64,000 nt of DNA. It comes from Flavobacterium fragile. GTDB taxonomy: Bacteria > Bacteroidota > Bacteroidia > Flavobacteriales > Flavobacteriaceae. The stretch is taken from positions 83,707 to 147,706 of the forward strand of contig NZ_JAMLJN010000007.1 in NCBI RefSeq assembly GCF_023634865.1, in the 5' to 3' direction. The notes beneath the pieces are model-generated. The model saw only the letters and a list, made by a program, of their open reading frames with translations. It searched no databases and was not told the origin of the DNA. Each line of letters begins with the position of its first letter. The first letter of the stretch is position 1. Below, one piece after another: positions 15,784-23,956 of this stretch. The position numbers and the translations under genes are program-made.

Positions 15784-17328
15784 ATGAACAAAGAGTTAAT
15801 TATTAGATCTGGTTCAGACGCTGTAGATTTTGCCTTATTAAAAGATGGAAAACTAATAGAATTACACAAAGAAGAAGAAAAGCAAAGCAATTTTGCGGTT
15901 GGCGATATCTTTATTGCTAAAATCCGTAAACCTGTGGCTGGTTTAAATGCCGCTTTTGTGAATTTAGGTCATGAAAAAGATGCTTTTTTGCATTATCACG
16001 ACTTAGGTCCCAACTTACCTTCTTTGATGAAATTTATTAAACTTGTAAGCGCAGGTAAATTAAAAGATTATTCACTCAAAAATTTTCCTTTTGAAGCTGA
16101 AATTGATAAAGATGGCGTCATAACTGACATTCTAAGTGCCAATCAATCAGTTTTAGTTCAGGTAGTGAAAGAACCTATTTCGACTAAAGGTCCCAGAATT
16201 AGTTCTGAGATTTCGTTAGCTGGAAGATATGTTGTTTTAGTACCTTTTTCAGATCGCGTTTCTGTTTCGCAAAAAATAGAATCGAGAGAAGAAAAAGATC
16301 GATTAAAACGACTGGTTCAATCTATCAAACCAAAAGGATTCGGTGTTATTGTGCGAACAGTAGCCGAAGGCAAAAAAGTAGCCGAACTAGACAAAGATCT
16401 ACAAACATTGATGGACCGCTGGTCTGCTATGTGTAGAAGATTACAAACTGCTCATCATCCATCAAAAGTATTAGGAGAACTTAACAAAGCTTCTTCTATA
16501 TTACGAGATGTATTTAATGATACCTTCACTGGTATTCATGTTGATGATGAAGATTTGTATCTTGAAACGAAGGAGTATTTGCAAGAGATAGCTCCGGATA
16601 AAGTGTCAATCGTAAAACACTATCAGTCTAAGGAACTGCCTCTTTTTGAAAAATATAATATTGAGCGACAAATAAAAACGTCTTTTGGAAAAACAGTTTC
16701 CATGAGCAAAGGTGCTTATTTGATTATAGAACATACCGAAGCTTTACACGTAATCGACGTGAATAGTGGAAATCGTTCAAGCAAAGCAACTAGCCAAGAA
16801 GATACTGCTCTAGAAGTTAACATGATTGCTGCAGCCGAAATTGCACGTCAGTTACGACTTAGAGACATGGGCGGAATTATTGTGGTGGATTTCATTGATA
16901 TGCAAAATCCAGAAAATCGCAAAGTATTGTACGATTTCTTAAGAGAAGAAATGAGTGACGATAAGGCCAAGCATAAAATCTTGCCTCCTAGTAAATTTGG
17001 ATTAATTCAAATTACTAGACAAAGAGTTAGACCAGAAGTTAATATTAAAACAAGAGAAGAAGACCCAAACAATGAAAATGGGGAAATTGAAGCTCCAATT
17101 TTAATCATCGACAAAATAGCGTCTGACCTTGAACGCATTATAAAAGACCATAAAAAGGTTGTACTAAACGCACACCCTTTTGTGGCAGCATACCTTACTA
17201 AAGGTTTTCCATCCTTACGTTCGAAATGGTTTTTCGAGCATAAGAAATGGGTGAAAATCATACCTCGTGACGCTTACACGTATCTAGAATACCATTTCTT
17301 TGACAAAGAAGGAAATGAAATTAAATAA
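15784..17328 (+). CDS. rng: Ribonuclease G/E family endoribonuclease
   Basis: A 514-aa single-stranded RNA endonuclease acting in rRNA maturation and mRNA decay. Residues about 35-115 form the S1-like domain (VGDIFIAKIRKPVAGLNAAF); catalytic aspartates are in DVNSGNRSSK and VVDFIDM, with the 5'-sensor/DNase I-like core between. The Zn-link CPxC found in E. coli RNase E/G after the core is absent: after SRQRL-equivalent TRQRVRPEVN the sequence reads KTREEDPNNENGEIE without cysteine. The ATG at 15784 (MNKELII) fits the family; ATG 15775 adds three residues. It has no long C-terminal scaffold, so it is G-type. Confidence 0.92.
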   Translation: MNKELIIRSGSDAVDFALLKDGKLIELHKEEEKQSNFAVGDIFIAKIRKPVAGLNAAFVNLGHEKDAFLHYHDLGPNLPSLMKFIKLVSAGKLKDYSLKNFPFEAEIDKDGVITDILSANQSVLVQVVKEPISTKGPRISSEISLAGRYVVLVPFSDRVSVSQKIESREEKDRLKRLVQSIKPKGFGVIVRTVAEGKKVAELDKDLQTLMDRWSAMCRRLQTAHHPSKVLGELNKASSILRDVFNDTFTGIHVDDEDLYLETKEYLQEIAPDKVSIVKHYQSKELPLFEKYNIERQIKTSFGKTVSMSKGAYLIIEHTEALHVIDVNSGNRSSKATSQEDTALEVNMIAAAEIARQLRLRDMGGIIVVDFIDMQNPENRKVLYDFLREEMSDDKAKHKILPPSKFGLIQITRQRVRPEVNIKTREEDPNNENGEIEAPILIIDKIASDLERIIKDHKKVVLNAHPFVAAYLTKGFPSLRSKWFFEHKKWVKIIPRDAYTYLEYHFFDKEGNEIK

Positions 17329-17331
17329 ATT

Positions 17332-17366
17332 AAAAAACCGCCTTTCTAAAGATTGGCGGTTTTTTT
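17332..17366. terminator. Bidirectional terminator
   Basis: AAAAAACCGCC 17332-17342, 12-nt loop, GGCGGTTTTTTT from 17355; it serves rng and the convergent SIMPL gene. Confidence 0.85.
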
Positions 17367-17384
17367 ATGTCATAAAATTAATTT

Positions 17385-18146
17385 TTAATCCAATTCATAT
17401 TCTAATCGCACTGTAATTCTTGCGGTTTTGTTTTTGCTGTAGGTGTCGAAATTTCCTCCATAGCTATCTTCTTCAGTTGAGCCTTGACCCGTAATTTGGA
17501 AAACACCCATGCTTGCCGATTTTAATTTTCCTAAACTTCCATCCGCCGTATTTACAATTTTTTGCGCTCTTTCGCTGGCATCTTTGGAGGCTTTTTCAAT
17601 TAAACTGTGTTTTAAATTTGGTAAATTGGAATACGTATATTGAATAGAATTTGATGTTAATTCGATTCCAGAATTAATTAATTCCGATGTTTTGCTCGAT
17701 ACTTCTTCGATTCGTTTCATTAAATCTGGATTCTTTTTTGCAGAAAACGTGATGGTTTGCGTTGCTTCATAACCGTCAAATACTTGTTCGTATTTGGTTT
17801 GATAGACGTTTTCTGGATTTTCTATTCGTACCTCTCTAAAACGTTTATTGAATTGAACGGCTCCAAACGTAAATTCCTCCTTTTTAAATCCTTTGCTCAA
17901 AAAGAAATCTGCCACAATTTTTTGGTCAGAAATCATTTTATTGTAGGCTTCTTTAATGTCAAAACTCTTCGTTGCAAAACTTCCCGACCATAAAATTTCG
18001 TCGGAAATAAAATCTGTAGTTCCTAATCCAACAACTGAAATAGTATCTAAATTTTCGTTTCGATTTTTAAAAGCAGTGCCTAAAATTAATGCTGTAATAA
18101 TTATTGAAATTCCAATAACTAAAGTTGATTTTAATTTGTTTTCCAT
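17385..18146 (-). CDS. SIMPL domain protein (DUF541)
   Basis: A 253-aa protein with one N-terminal membrane segment or signal (residues about 8-26, LVIGISIIITALILGTAF) followed by the SIMPL/DUF541 domain. Family members are periplasmic or inner-membrane anchored, form oligomeric rings, and are named for an interaction partner in animals; the bacterial role is poorly defined, with links to oxidative stress in E. coli YggE. The motif ASERAQKIVNTADGSLGKL near the C-terminus is typical. It is monocistronic. Confidence 0.85.
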   Translation of the reverse strand: MENKLKSTLVIGISIIITALILGTAFKNRNENLDTISVVGLGTTDFISDEILWSGSFATKSFDIKEAYNKMISDQKIVADFFLSKGFKKEEFTFGAVQFNKRFREVRIENPENVYQTKYEQVFDGYEATQTITFSAKKNPDLMKRIEEVSSKTSELINSGIELTSNSIQYTYSNLPNLKHSLIEKASKDASERAQKIVNTADGSLGKLKSASMGVFQITGQGSTEEDSYGGNFDTYSKNKTARITVRLEYELD

Positions 18147-18226
18147 AGCGAATAGTTTTAGTTGGTTACAAATAAAGCAGTAGCAAAACCCATACCAAGT
18201 TACGGAAAATTATTACGTTTTGGAAT

Positions 18227-18667
18227 TTATCGCTTATTTTTAAAAAAAGCTTTCATTAAATCACTGCATTCTTTTTCTAAAACACCTGAAATTACTTGAG
18301 TTTTAGGGTGTAATTGTGTTCCCATTTTTTGAAATCCACGATTTTCATCAGAAGCTCCAAAAACAATTTTAGAAATTTGGGACCAATACAAAGCGCCAGC
18401 ACACATTTGGCAAGGTTCTAAAGTCACATACAAAGTACAATCTTTTAAATATTTTCCTCCGATGAAATTCGCAGCACTAGTTATGGCTTGCATTTCGGCA
18501 TGAGCGGTAACATCATGAAGTAATTCGGTTAAATTATGGGTTCTTGCAATTACACGATTATCAATCACAATTACGGCGCCAACAGGAATTTCACCTTTTT
18601 CAAAAGCTTCTTCGGCTTCTTGTAAGGCTTTCTTCATAAAATATTCATCGGTAAAAATATTCTCCAT
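18227..18667 (-). CDS. tadA: tRNA-specific adenosine(34) deaminase
   Basis: A 146-aa zinc deaminase that converts A34 of tRNA-Arg(ACG) to inosine. Zinc and catalytic residues are visible: H56-A-E58 (TAHAEMQAI) and P85-C86-x-x-C89 (LEPCQMCAGAL). The region TNLTELLHDVTAHAE and the C-terminal ISGVLEKECSDLMKAFF fit TadA rather than guanine or cytosine deaminase. It is divergent from dxs with only 42 bases between the start codons. Confidence 0.9.
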   Translation of the reverse strand: MENIFTDEYFMKKALQEAEEAFEKGEIPVGAVIVIDNRVIARTHNLTELLHDVTAHAEMQAITSAANFIGGKYLKDCTLYVTLEPCQMCAGALYWSQISKIVFGASDENRGFQKMGTQLHPKTQVISGVLEKECSDLMKAFFKNKR

Positions 18668-18672
18668 AAGTA

Positions 18673-18702
18673 CAAAAATACAACAACCAATTCTTACTTT
18701 TG
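18673..18702. promoter_or_regulatory. Divergent tadA and dxs -7 boxes
   Basis: Minus strand TATTTTTG (18673-18680) points to tadA; plus strand TACTTTTG (18695-18702) points to dxs. Both lie within 6-8 bases of their start codons, so either transcript would be nearly leaderless. Neither has a clear -33 TTG, so support is moderate. Confidence 0.45.
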
Positions 18703-18709
18703 TGCTGTG

Positions 18710-20485
18710 ATGGAAAATTTGCTTTCAAAAATTAACAACCCAACCGATTTAAGGAAACTTCCTGAAAATCAATTACCTCAATTGGCCAAAGAATTGAGAG
18801 ACTTTATCATTAATATTGTTTCTAAAAAAGAAGGACATTTGGGTGCAAGCTTGGGCGTTGTGGAATTAACGATTGCACTTCATTACGTTTTTAATACACC
18901 AGAAGATTTGTTGGTATGGGATGTAGGTCATCAAGCTTACGGACACAAAATCTTAACCGAAAGACGTGATATTTTCCACACCAACAGAGAATTAAACGGA
19001 ATTTCGGGGTTTCCTAAAAGAAGCGAAAGTATTTATGATACGTTTGGTGTAGGGCATTCCTCAACTTCGATTTCGGCAGCTTTGGGAATGGCTTTGGCTT
19101 CGCAATTAAAAGGAGAAATTGAGAAACAACATATTGCAGTAATTGGTGATGCATCAATTGCGAGCGGAATGGCCTTTGAAGGATTGAATCATGCAGGAGT
19201 TACCGATGCAAATTTATTGGTAATTTTAAATGATAATGCTATTGGAATTGACCCAAGTATTGGTGCTTTGAAAGAATATTTAACTGCAGTTAAAGAAGGA
19301 AAAAATCCAAAACAAAACAACATAATCAAATCTTTGAATTTTGATTATTCGGGTCCGATTGATGGTCATGATTTACCTAAATTAATTCTGGAATTAGAAC
19401 GATTGAAATCGGTTAAAGGTCCGAAATTTCTTCACGTGATTACTACCAAAGGCAAAGGTTTACAATTAGCGGAAGAAGATCAAGTCAAATATCACGCGCC
19501 TGGAAAATTCGATGCTGAAACAGGGAAAATTCATCCAAAAGACGAATCGCATTTACCGCCAAAGTTTCAAGATGTTTTCGGACATACCTTGGTAGAATTA
19601 GCAAAACAAAACGAAAAAATCATTGGAATTACTCCGGCGATGCCAACAGGAAGTTCCATGACTTATATGATGGAAGCTTTTCCAAAACGTGCTATTGACG
19701 TTGGAATTGCTGAACAACACGCTGTAACCTTAGCAGCTGGAATGGCAACGCAAGGAATGGTCGTTTTTTGTAATATTTATTCCACTTTTTTACAACGCGC
19801 TTATGACCAAGTGATACACGATGTGGCTTTGCAGAATTTACTGGTTATTTTTTGTTTAGACAGAGCAGGTTTGGTAGGTGAAGACGGAGCAACGCATCAT
19901 GGTGTTTTTGATATTGCCTATTTGAATTGTATTCCGAATATGATAATTGCGGCTCCCAAAGATGAGATCGAATTGCGTAATATCATGTTTACGGCCTCAG
20001 AAGGGTTAAAACATCCAATTGCCATTCGTTATCCAAGAGGAAGAGGTGAAAATCTAGATTGGCAAATACCTTTCGAAAAAATCGAAATTGGAAAAATAAA
20101 AGAACTTCAAAAAGGAAATAAAGTTGCCATTTTATCTACGGGAACTATTGGTAATAACGTAACCAAAGCTTTGAAAGAAGTTAGAAATTCAGAATTATTT
20201 TCGCATTATCATTTTCCATTTGTAAAGCCTTTAGATGGTGATGGTATCAAATCTATTCTAAATTCTCATGATCAAATTATTACTATCGAAGACGGAGTAA
20301 TCACAGGTGGTTTTGGAGAGCAAATCAGTGCCATTACAGCAAACAATAATCTAAATAAATCAATCATAAATTTAGGAATTCCAGATTCTTTCATAGAACA
20401 TGGAACAGTTACCGAGTTACAACAACTTTGTAAAATTGACGTTACTAGTATTATTCAATTATTAAACTCCTTCAAAAATGTTTAA
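18710..20485 (+). CDS. dxs: 1-deoxy-D-xylulose-5-phosphate synthase
   Basis: Thiamine-diphosphate enzyme condensing pyruvate and glyceraldehyde 3-phosphate to DXP. The 591-aa protein has the Dxs layout: N-terminal ThDP domain with VWDVGHQAYGHKIL and GDASIASGMAFEGLNHAG plus the cofactor motif end NDNAIGI; middle pyrimidine-binding domain (VGIAEQHAVTLAAGMA, DRAGLVGEDGATHHG); C-terminal transketolase-like domain. It is about 30 residues shorter than E. coli Dxs, as in relatives. ATG 18710 is preferred over GTG 18707. Because mevalonate-pathway genes are in the same window, the DXP probably feeds thiamine and pyridoxal phosphate. The end overlaps the next gene by 8 bases. Confidence 0.93.
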   Translation: MENLLSKINNPTDLRKLPENQLPQLAKELRDFIINIVSKKEGHLGASLGVVELTIALHYVFNTPEDLLVWDVGHQAYGHKILTERRDIFHTNRELNGISGFPKRSESIYDTFGVGHSSTSISAALGMALASQLKGEIEKQHIAVIGDASIASGMAFEGLNHAGVTDANLLVILNDNAIGIDPSIGALKEYLTAVKEGKNPKQNNIIKSLNFDYSGPIDGHDLPKLILELERLKSVKGPKFLHVITTKGKGLQLAEEDQVKYHAPGKFDAETGKIHPKDESHLPPKFQDVFGHTLVELAKQNEKIIGITPAMPTGSSMTYMMEAFPKRAIDVGIAEQHAVTLAAGMATQGMVVFCNIYSTFLQRAYDQVIHDVALQNLLVIFCLDRAGLVGEDGATHHGVFDIAYLNCIPNMIIAAPKDEIELRNIMFTASEGLKHPIAIRYPRGRGENLDWQIPFEKIEIGKIKELQKGNKVAILSTGTIGNNVTKALKEVRNSELFSHYHFPFVKPLDGDGIKSILNSHDQIITIEDGVITGGFGEQISAITANNNLNKSIINLGIPDSFIEHGTVTELQQLCKIDVTSIIQLLNSFKNV

Positions 20486-21419
20486 AAAAGCTTATTTGAT
20501 TTGCCCTCTACTTTTTATTTTTCAGTTGAACGCTCAAACGGTTAGAACTCAATTGCCAGATTCAGTTTCTTATTGGTCGAAGGAAAATGTATTGGGTTTA
20601 GATATTTCCCAGATTACTTTTGTGAATTGGAATGCTGGTGGGAATAATTCGATTTCGGGTTTGTTAAAGGGTAAATTTATTAGAACTTATATAAAAGATA
20701 ATGTTCACTGGAAAAATGAGTTGATTGCTCGTTATGGTATTAATAAGCAAGAAAAACAAGATGTAAGAAAAACAGATGATCAACTTCAAATAAATTCTAC
20801 TTTTGGATATAGGAGAGACACGATTTCTAATTGGTATTATGCAGGAAAATTCAATTTTAATACGCAATTTGCAAATGGTTATGCCTATCCCAATACTGCT
20901 TTAGCGATTTCAAAACCCTTTGCGCCTGCTTATACATTTCTCGGAATTGGTGCTGAATATTCGAGAAAAGATTTGAATTTAAACGTTTATTTATCTCCAC
21001 TAACACAAAAAACAACATTGGTTTTTGATCAACGACTAGCCAATCAAGGTGCATTCGGAGTTGAAAAAGCTATTTATGATGAATTTGGTAATTTGATACG
21101 AGAAGGTAAGAATATAAGAAATGAAACAGGATTTTTAATTACTAATCAGTGGAAAAAAGAAGTGCACAAGAACATTAAATTTGAACATAGAATATCACTT
21201 TATACTGATTATTTGAATAATTTTGGAAATATCGATGTTGATTGGCAATTGCAATTAGATATGACAGTAAATCAATATGTTAAGGCAAATATTGGAACCC
21301 ATCTTGTTTACGATGATGATATTAAAACCAAGGAAGTAGTGGATGGTGTGCAAGTAATTAAAGGACCAAAAGTTCAATTAAAGCAATTGTTAGGAGTTGG
21401 GATAGTTTATCAATTTTAA
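20478..21419 (+). CDS. DUF3078 family envelope protein
   Basis: A 313-aa protein with a signal peptide (residues 1-19, ending LNAQ) and alternating, aromatic-rich beta-strand segments that suggest an outer-membrane barrel or periplasmic beta protein (ITFVNWNAGGNNSISGLL, the C-terminal LGVGIVYQF ending in Phe). The family is found mainly in Bacteroidota and has no assigned function. The start overlaps the dxs stop by 8 bases, so it is translated from the dxs transcript. Confidence 0.8.
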   Translation: MFKKAYLICPLLFIFQLNAQTVRTQLPDSVSYWSKENVLGLDISQITFVNWNAGGNNSISGLLKGKFIRTYIKDNVHWKNELIARYGINKQEKQDVRKTDDQLQINSTFGYRRDTISNWYYAGKFNFNTQFANGYAYPNTALAISKPFAPAYTFLGIGAEYSRKDLNLNVYLSPLTQKTTLVFDQRLANQGAFGVEKAIYDEFGNLIREGKNIRNETGFLITNQWKKEVHKNIKFEHRISLYTDYLNNFGNIDVDWQLQLDMTVNQYVKANIGTHLVYDDDIKTKEVVDGVQVIKGPKVQLKQLLGVGIVYQF

Positions 21420-21440
21420 TAAAATTATTTTCGATTTTAT

Positions 21441-21470
21441 TTGATTTATATATTGTAATACCTATATTTG
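21441..21470 (+). promoter_or_regulatory. tRNA-Leu promoter
   Basis: TTG 21441-21443, 19-nt spacer, TATATTTG 21463-21470, 13 bases before the tRNA. A full consensus match. Confidence 0.8.
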
Positions 21471-21483
21471 CACTCCAATTAAA

Positions 21484-21565
21484 GCGGGTGTGGTGAAATT
21501 GGTAGACACGCCAGACTTAGGATCTGGTGCCTCACGGTGTGAAGGTTCGAGTCCTTTCACCCGCA
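21484..21565 (+). tRNA. tRNA-Leu (anticodon UAG)
   Basis: Acceptor stem GCGGGTG 21484-21490 pairs with CACCCGC 21558-21564, discriminator A. Anticodon stem CCAGA/TCTGG encloses the loop CTTAGGA with anticodon TAG. A long variable arm (class II) and the T-loop GGTTCGAGTCC are present. The 3' CCA is not encoded (ACT follows). Confidence 0.97.
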
Positions 21566-21573
21566 CTAAAATG

Positions 21574-21606
21574 AAACCTAAGACAATCGTCTTAGGTTTT
21601 TTTATT
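21574..21606 (+). terminator. Terminator of tRNA-Leu
   Basis: AAACCTAAGAC, loop AATC, GTCTTAGGTTT, then T-run. Confidence 0.85.
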
Positions 21607-21634
21607 TTAGTATCCCTCTGACGAAAAAAAATAC

Positions 21635-21642
21635 TAACTTTG
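21635..21642 (+). promoter_or_regulatory. -7 promoter element of the following gene
   Basis: TAACTTTG, 14 bases upstream of the ATG at 21657. No clear TTG at -33. Confidence 0.45.
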
Positions 21643-21656
21643 GTAAAATCTAAATT

Positions 21657-22556
21657 ATGACATTACCCAGGTTATCTAATTTTTATTTGATTTTTCTTTT
21701 TGTTAGTTTTCAGGTTGGATTTTCGCAACAAATCAATGAAGCACAATTTCAAAAAAGAAAAAGTATCAATTATTATGTTTTAAATCCAAAGTTTTCTCAT
21801 TTGGATAGTGTTTACATGACTATTGGTAAGAAAGAAGAAGTTTTAAAAGCAGGTTGGATAATCATAGAAAATAAAAATGGATTTTCTATTCAGCGCGAAA
21901 TCAAAAATGACACTATCATTGAAATTAAGACCGATAGTGTAATACAAGTCACTCGTCCTTGGAAAATTGAAAATATCAAAATTCTAGCAACTGAAAATGG
22001 AAAAATAAACTTAAATCCAGTTTTGTTTTTAAATTCTTCAGACCACAAGCTAAATACAATTGCATACTTAAAAATCCCTGAAAATGATAAAATCGTTTTG
22101 AAACATTTTCATACTAAATGGAGTGCTATAACGATTCCTTTTTCCATTCGCCCATCCTTAAAAGGACAAATAAGAAGTCAGGTTACTAATGAATTTAAAA
22201 TTGGAACTGCTTTTAGTTTAAATCACGACTGGGAGTTCTATAAAAATCAACGTCTTGAAGTTAAGAAAAATACTTACGGATTATCATTTGGATTAGGTTT
22301 TGGATTAGGTAGAGTAGAGTTAGATAATGCCTCAACGAGTTTATCAAATGCTAATTATGACAATGAAGAACAAGGTCTGATTTTATTTCTAACACCAGGA
22401 GTTGGAGTTAATATAAGAGGTTTCAAAGTCTTAGGTTTTTTTGGTTACGACATTGGTTTAACAAAAAATATGAACGATTGGAATTATAACAAACGTCATT
22501 ACATGGGCATTGGTTTCGGTTTTGATTTTTGGACGTTGAAGCGCAACACGAATTAA
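21657..22556 (+). CDS. Hypothetical secreted beta-rich protein
   Basis: A 299-aa protein with a signal peptide (residues about 1-24, ending VGFSQQ). The first half is mixed; the C-terminal 100 residues have repeated glycine/aromatic strands (GLSFGLGFGLGRVEL, GIGFGFDFW) as in small outer-membrane barrels. I do not recognise a named family. It has its own promoter and is followed 26 bases after its stop by the amidohydrolase start, so the two may be co-transcribed. Envelope location is inferred from the signal peptide and strands. Confidence 0.65.
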   Translation: MTLPRLSNFYLIFLFVSFQVGFSQQINEAQFQKRKSINYYVLNPKFSHLDSVYMTIGKKEEVLKAGWIIIENKNGFSIQREIKNDTIIEIKTDSVIQVTRPWKIENIKILATENGKINLNPVLFLNSSDHKLNTIAYLKIPENDKIVLKHFHTKWSAITIPFSIRPSLKGQIRSQVTNEFKIGTAFSLNHDWEFYKNQRLEVKKNTYGLSFGLGFGLGRVELDNASTSLSNANYDNEEQGLILFLTPGVGVNIRGFKVLGFFGYDIGLTKNMNDWNYNKRHYMGIGFGFDFWTLKRNTN

Positions 22557-22582
22557 TGATATTAAAATTTAAAATAATAAAT

Positions 22583-23935
22583 ATGAATTTTCTCTCTCAA
22601 ATTATTAATGCCTCAAAGATTGCATTGGGACTTTCTTTTTTTGGTTTGCCCAATTTAGTAACAGCACAACAAAATCAAGATATTCTTTTCGAAAACGTAT
22701 CTGTTTTTGATGGTAAAAATCAACAGCTTCAAACCAATAGTTATGTTTTGGTTTCAGGAAATAAAATTAAAACGGTTTCTAAAACACCCATTGAAAAAAA
22801 CAACGATGTTTTAGTGATAAATGGTTCGGGTAAAACATTGATTCCGGGATTAATTGATGTGCATGTTCACATGATTTTCGGAGCTCTTTCCATGGGCGAT
22901 ATGATGGATCCTAATTTAAAACCTGAAAATCTTATTGCAAAAGTAATTCCCGAAAGCGAAAAAATGCTACAAAGAGGATTTACTTCCGTACGAGATGTTG
23001 GTGGACCATCATTTCAATTAAAGCAAATGATTGATGAAGCTAAAATACAAGGACCTAGGATTTGGCCTTCAGGAGCTATGATTAGTCAAACCTCAGGTCA
23101 TGGTGATTTACGTTTGCCAGAAGAACGTTCAAGACGCTTTTTTGGACCCATTTCTAAAGCCGAAAATTTTGGAGCTTCTTTTATTGCTGATGGTAAAGAA
23201 GAGGTCTTAACTGCCGTCAGAGAAAATCTTAGATTTGGTGCAAGTCAAATTAAATTAATGGCTGGAGGAGGGACTTCATCTGCTTATGATCCAGTAGATG
23301 TAACGCAATATACTTTGGAAGAAATGCAAGCAGCCGTTGAAGCGGCAGAAGATTGGGGAACATACGTAACCGTTCATGCTTACACGCCCAGAGCAGTTAG
23401 AAAAGCTATAAATGCTGGGGTAAAATGTATCGAGCACGGACAATTATTGGACCAATCTACTTTAAAATTGATCAAAAGAAAAGATATTTGGTTGAGTTGT
23501 CAAAATTTAATGGATAATACGCCAGAAATGAGTGAACAACGAAAAGAAAAACGCAAACCAGTTGTTGAAGGGCAGAAAATGATTTGGCCTTTAGCTAAAA
23601 AGATGAAAATTAAATTGGCTTGGGGAACAGATTTTCTATTTGAACCATGGATGAATGAAGAGCAGAATGCCTATCTATTAAAACTAAAAGAGTGGTTTAC
23701 TCCATACGAAATTTTAAAAATGGCAACTCATGATAACGCACAGTTATTGAAAATGTCAGGAAATAGAAGCCCGTATTCCGGTGAAATTGGCGTTATCAAA
23801 TCTGGAGCTTTTGCTGATATGATTTTAGTAGATGGAAATCCTATAGAAAATATTGATTTAATTGGTAATCCTGCTGCAAAATTTTTAATCATTATGAAAG
23901 ATGGTCAAATCGTTAAAAATATTTTAGAAAATTAA
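22583..23935 (+). CDS. Secreted amidohydrolase family protein
   Basis: A 450-aa metal-dependent hydrolase of the imidazolonepropionase/Xaa-Pro dipeptidase-like amidohydrolase group. Residues about 1-29 form a signal peptide (ending VTAQQ). Metal-binding motifs are present: GLIDVHVHM, K in QIKLMAGGG, H in VTVHAYTPRA and IEHGQ, and D in AWGTDFLF. Such secreted enzymes often hydrolyse dipeptides or cyclic amides; the substrate cannot be read. The ATG at 22583 is chosen because it begins the signal peptide; the longer frame runs back into the previous gene. It may be co-transcribed with the upstream gene. Confidence 0.88.
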   Translation: MNFLSQIINASKIALGLSFFGLPNLVTAQQNQDILFENVSVFDGKNQQLQTNSYVLVSGNKIKTVSKTPIEKNNDVLVINGSGKTLIPGLIDVHVHMIFGALSMGDMMDPNLKPENLIAKVIPESEKMLQRGFTSVRDVGGPSFQLKQMIDEAKIQGPRIWPSGAMISQTSGHGDLRLPEERSRRFFGPISKAENFGASFIADGKEEVLTAVRENLRFGASQIKLMAGGGTSSAYDPVDVTQYTLEEMQAAVEAAEDWGTYVTVHAYTPRAVRKAINAGVKCIEHGQLLDQSTLKLIKRKDIWLSCQNLMDNTPEMSEQRKEKRKPVVEGQKMIWPLAKKMKIKLAWGTDFLFEPWMNEEQNAYLLKLKEWFTPYEILKMATHDNAQLLKMSGNRSPYSGEIGVIKSGAFADMILVDGNPIENIDLIGNPAAKFLIIMKDGQIVKNILEN

Positions 23936-23956
23936 ATTTCGTTCCAATCTATTTTC

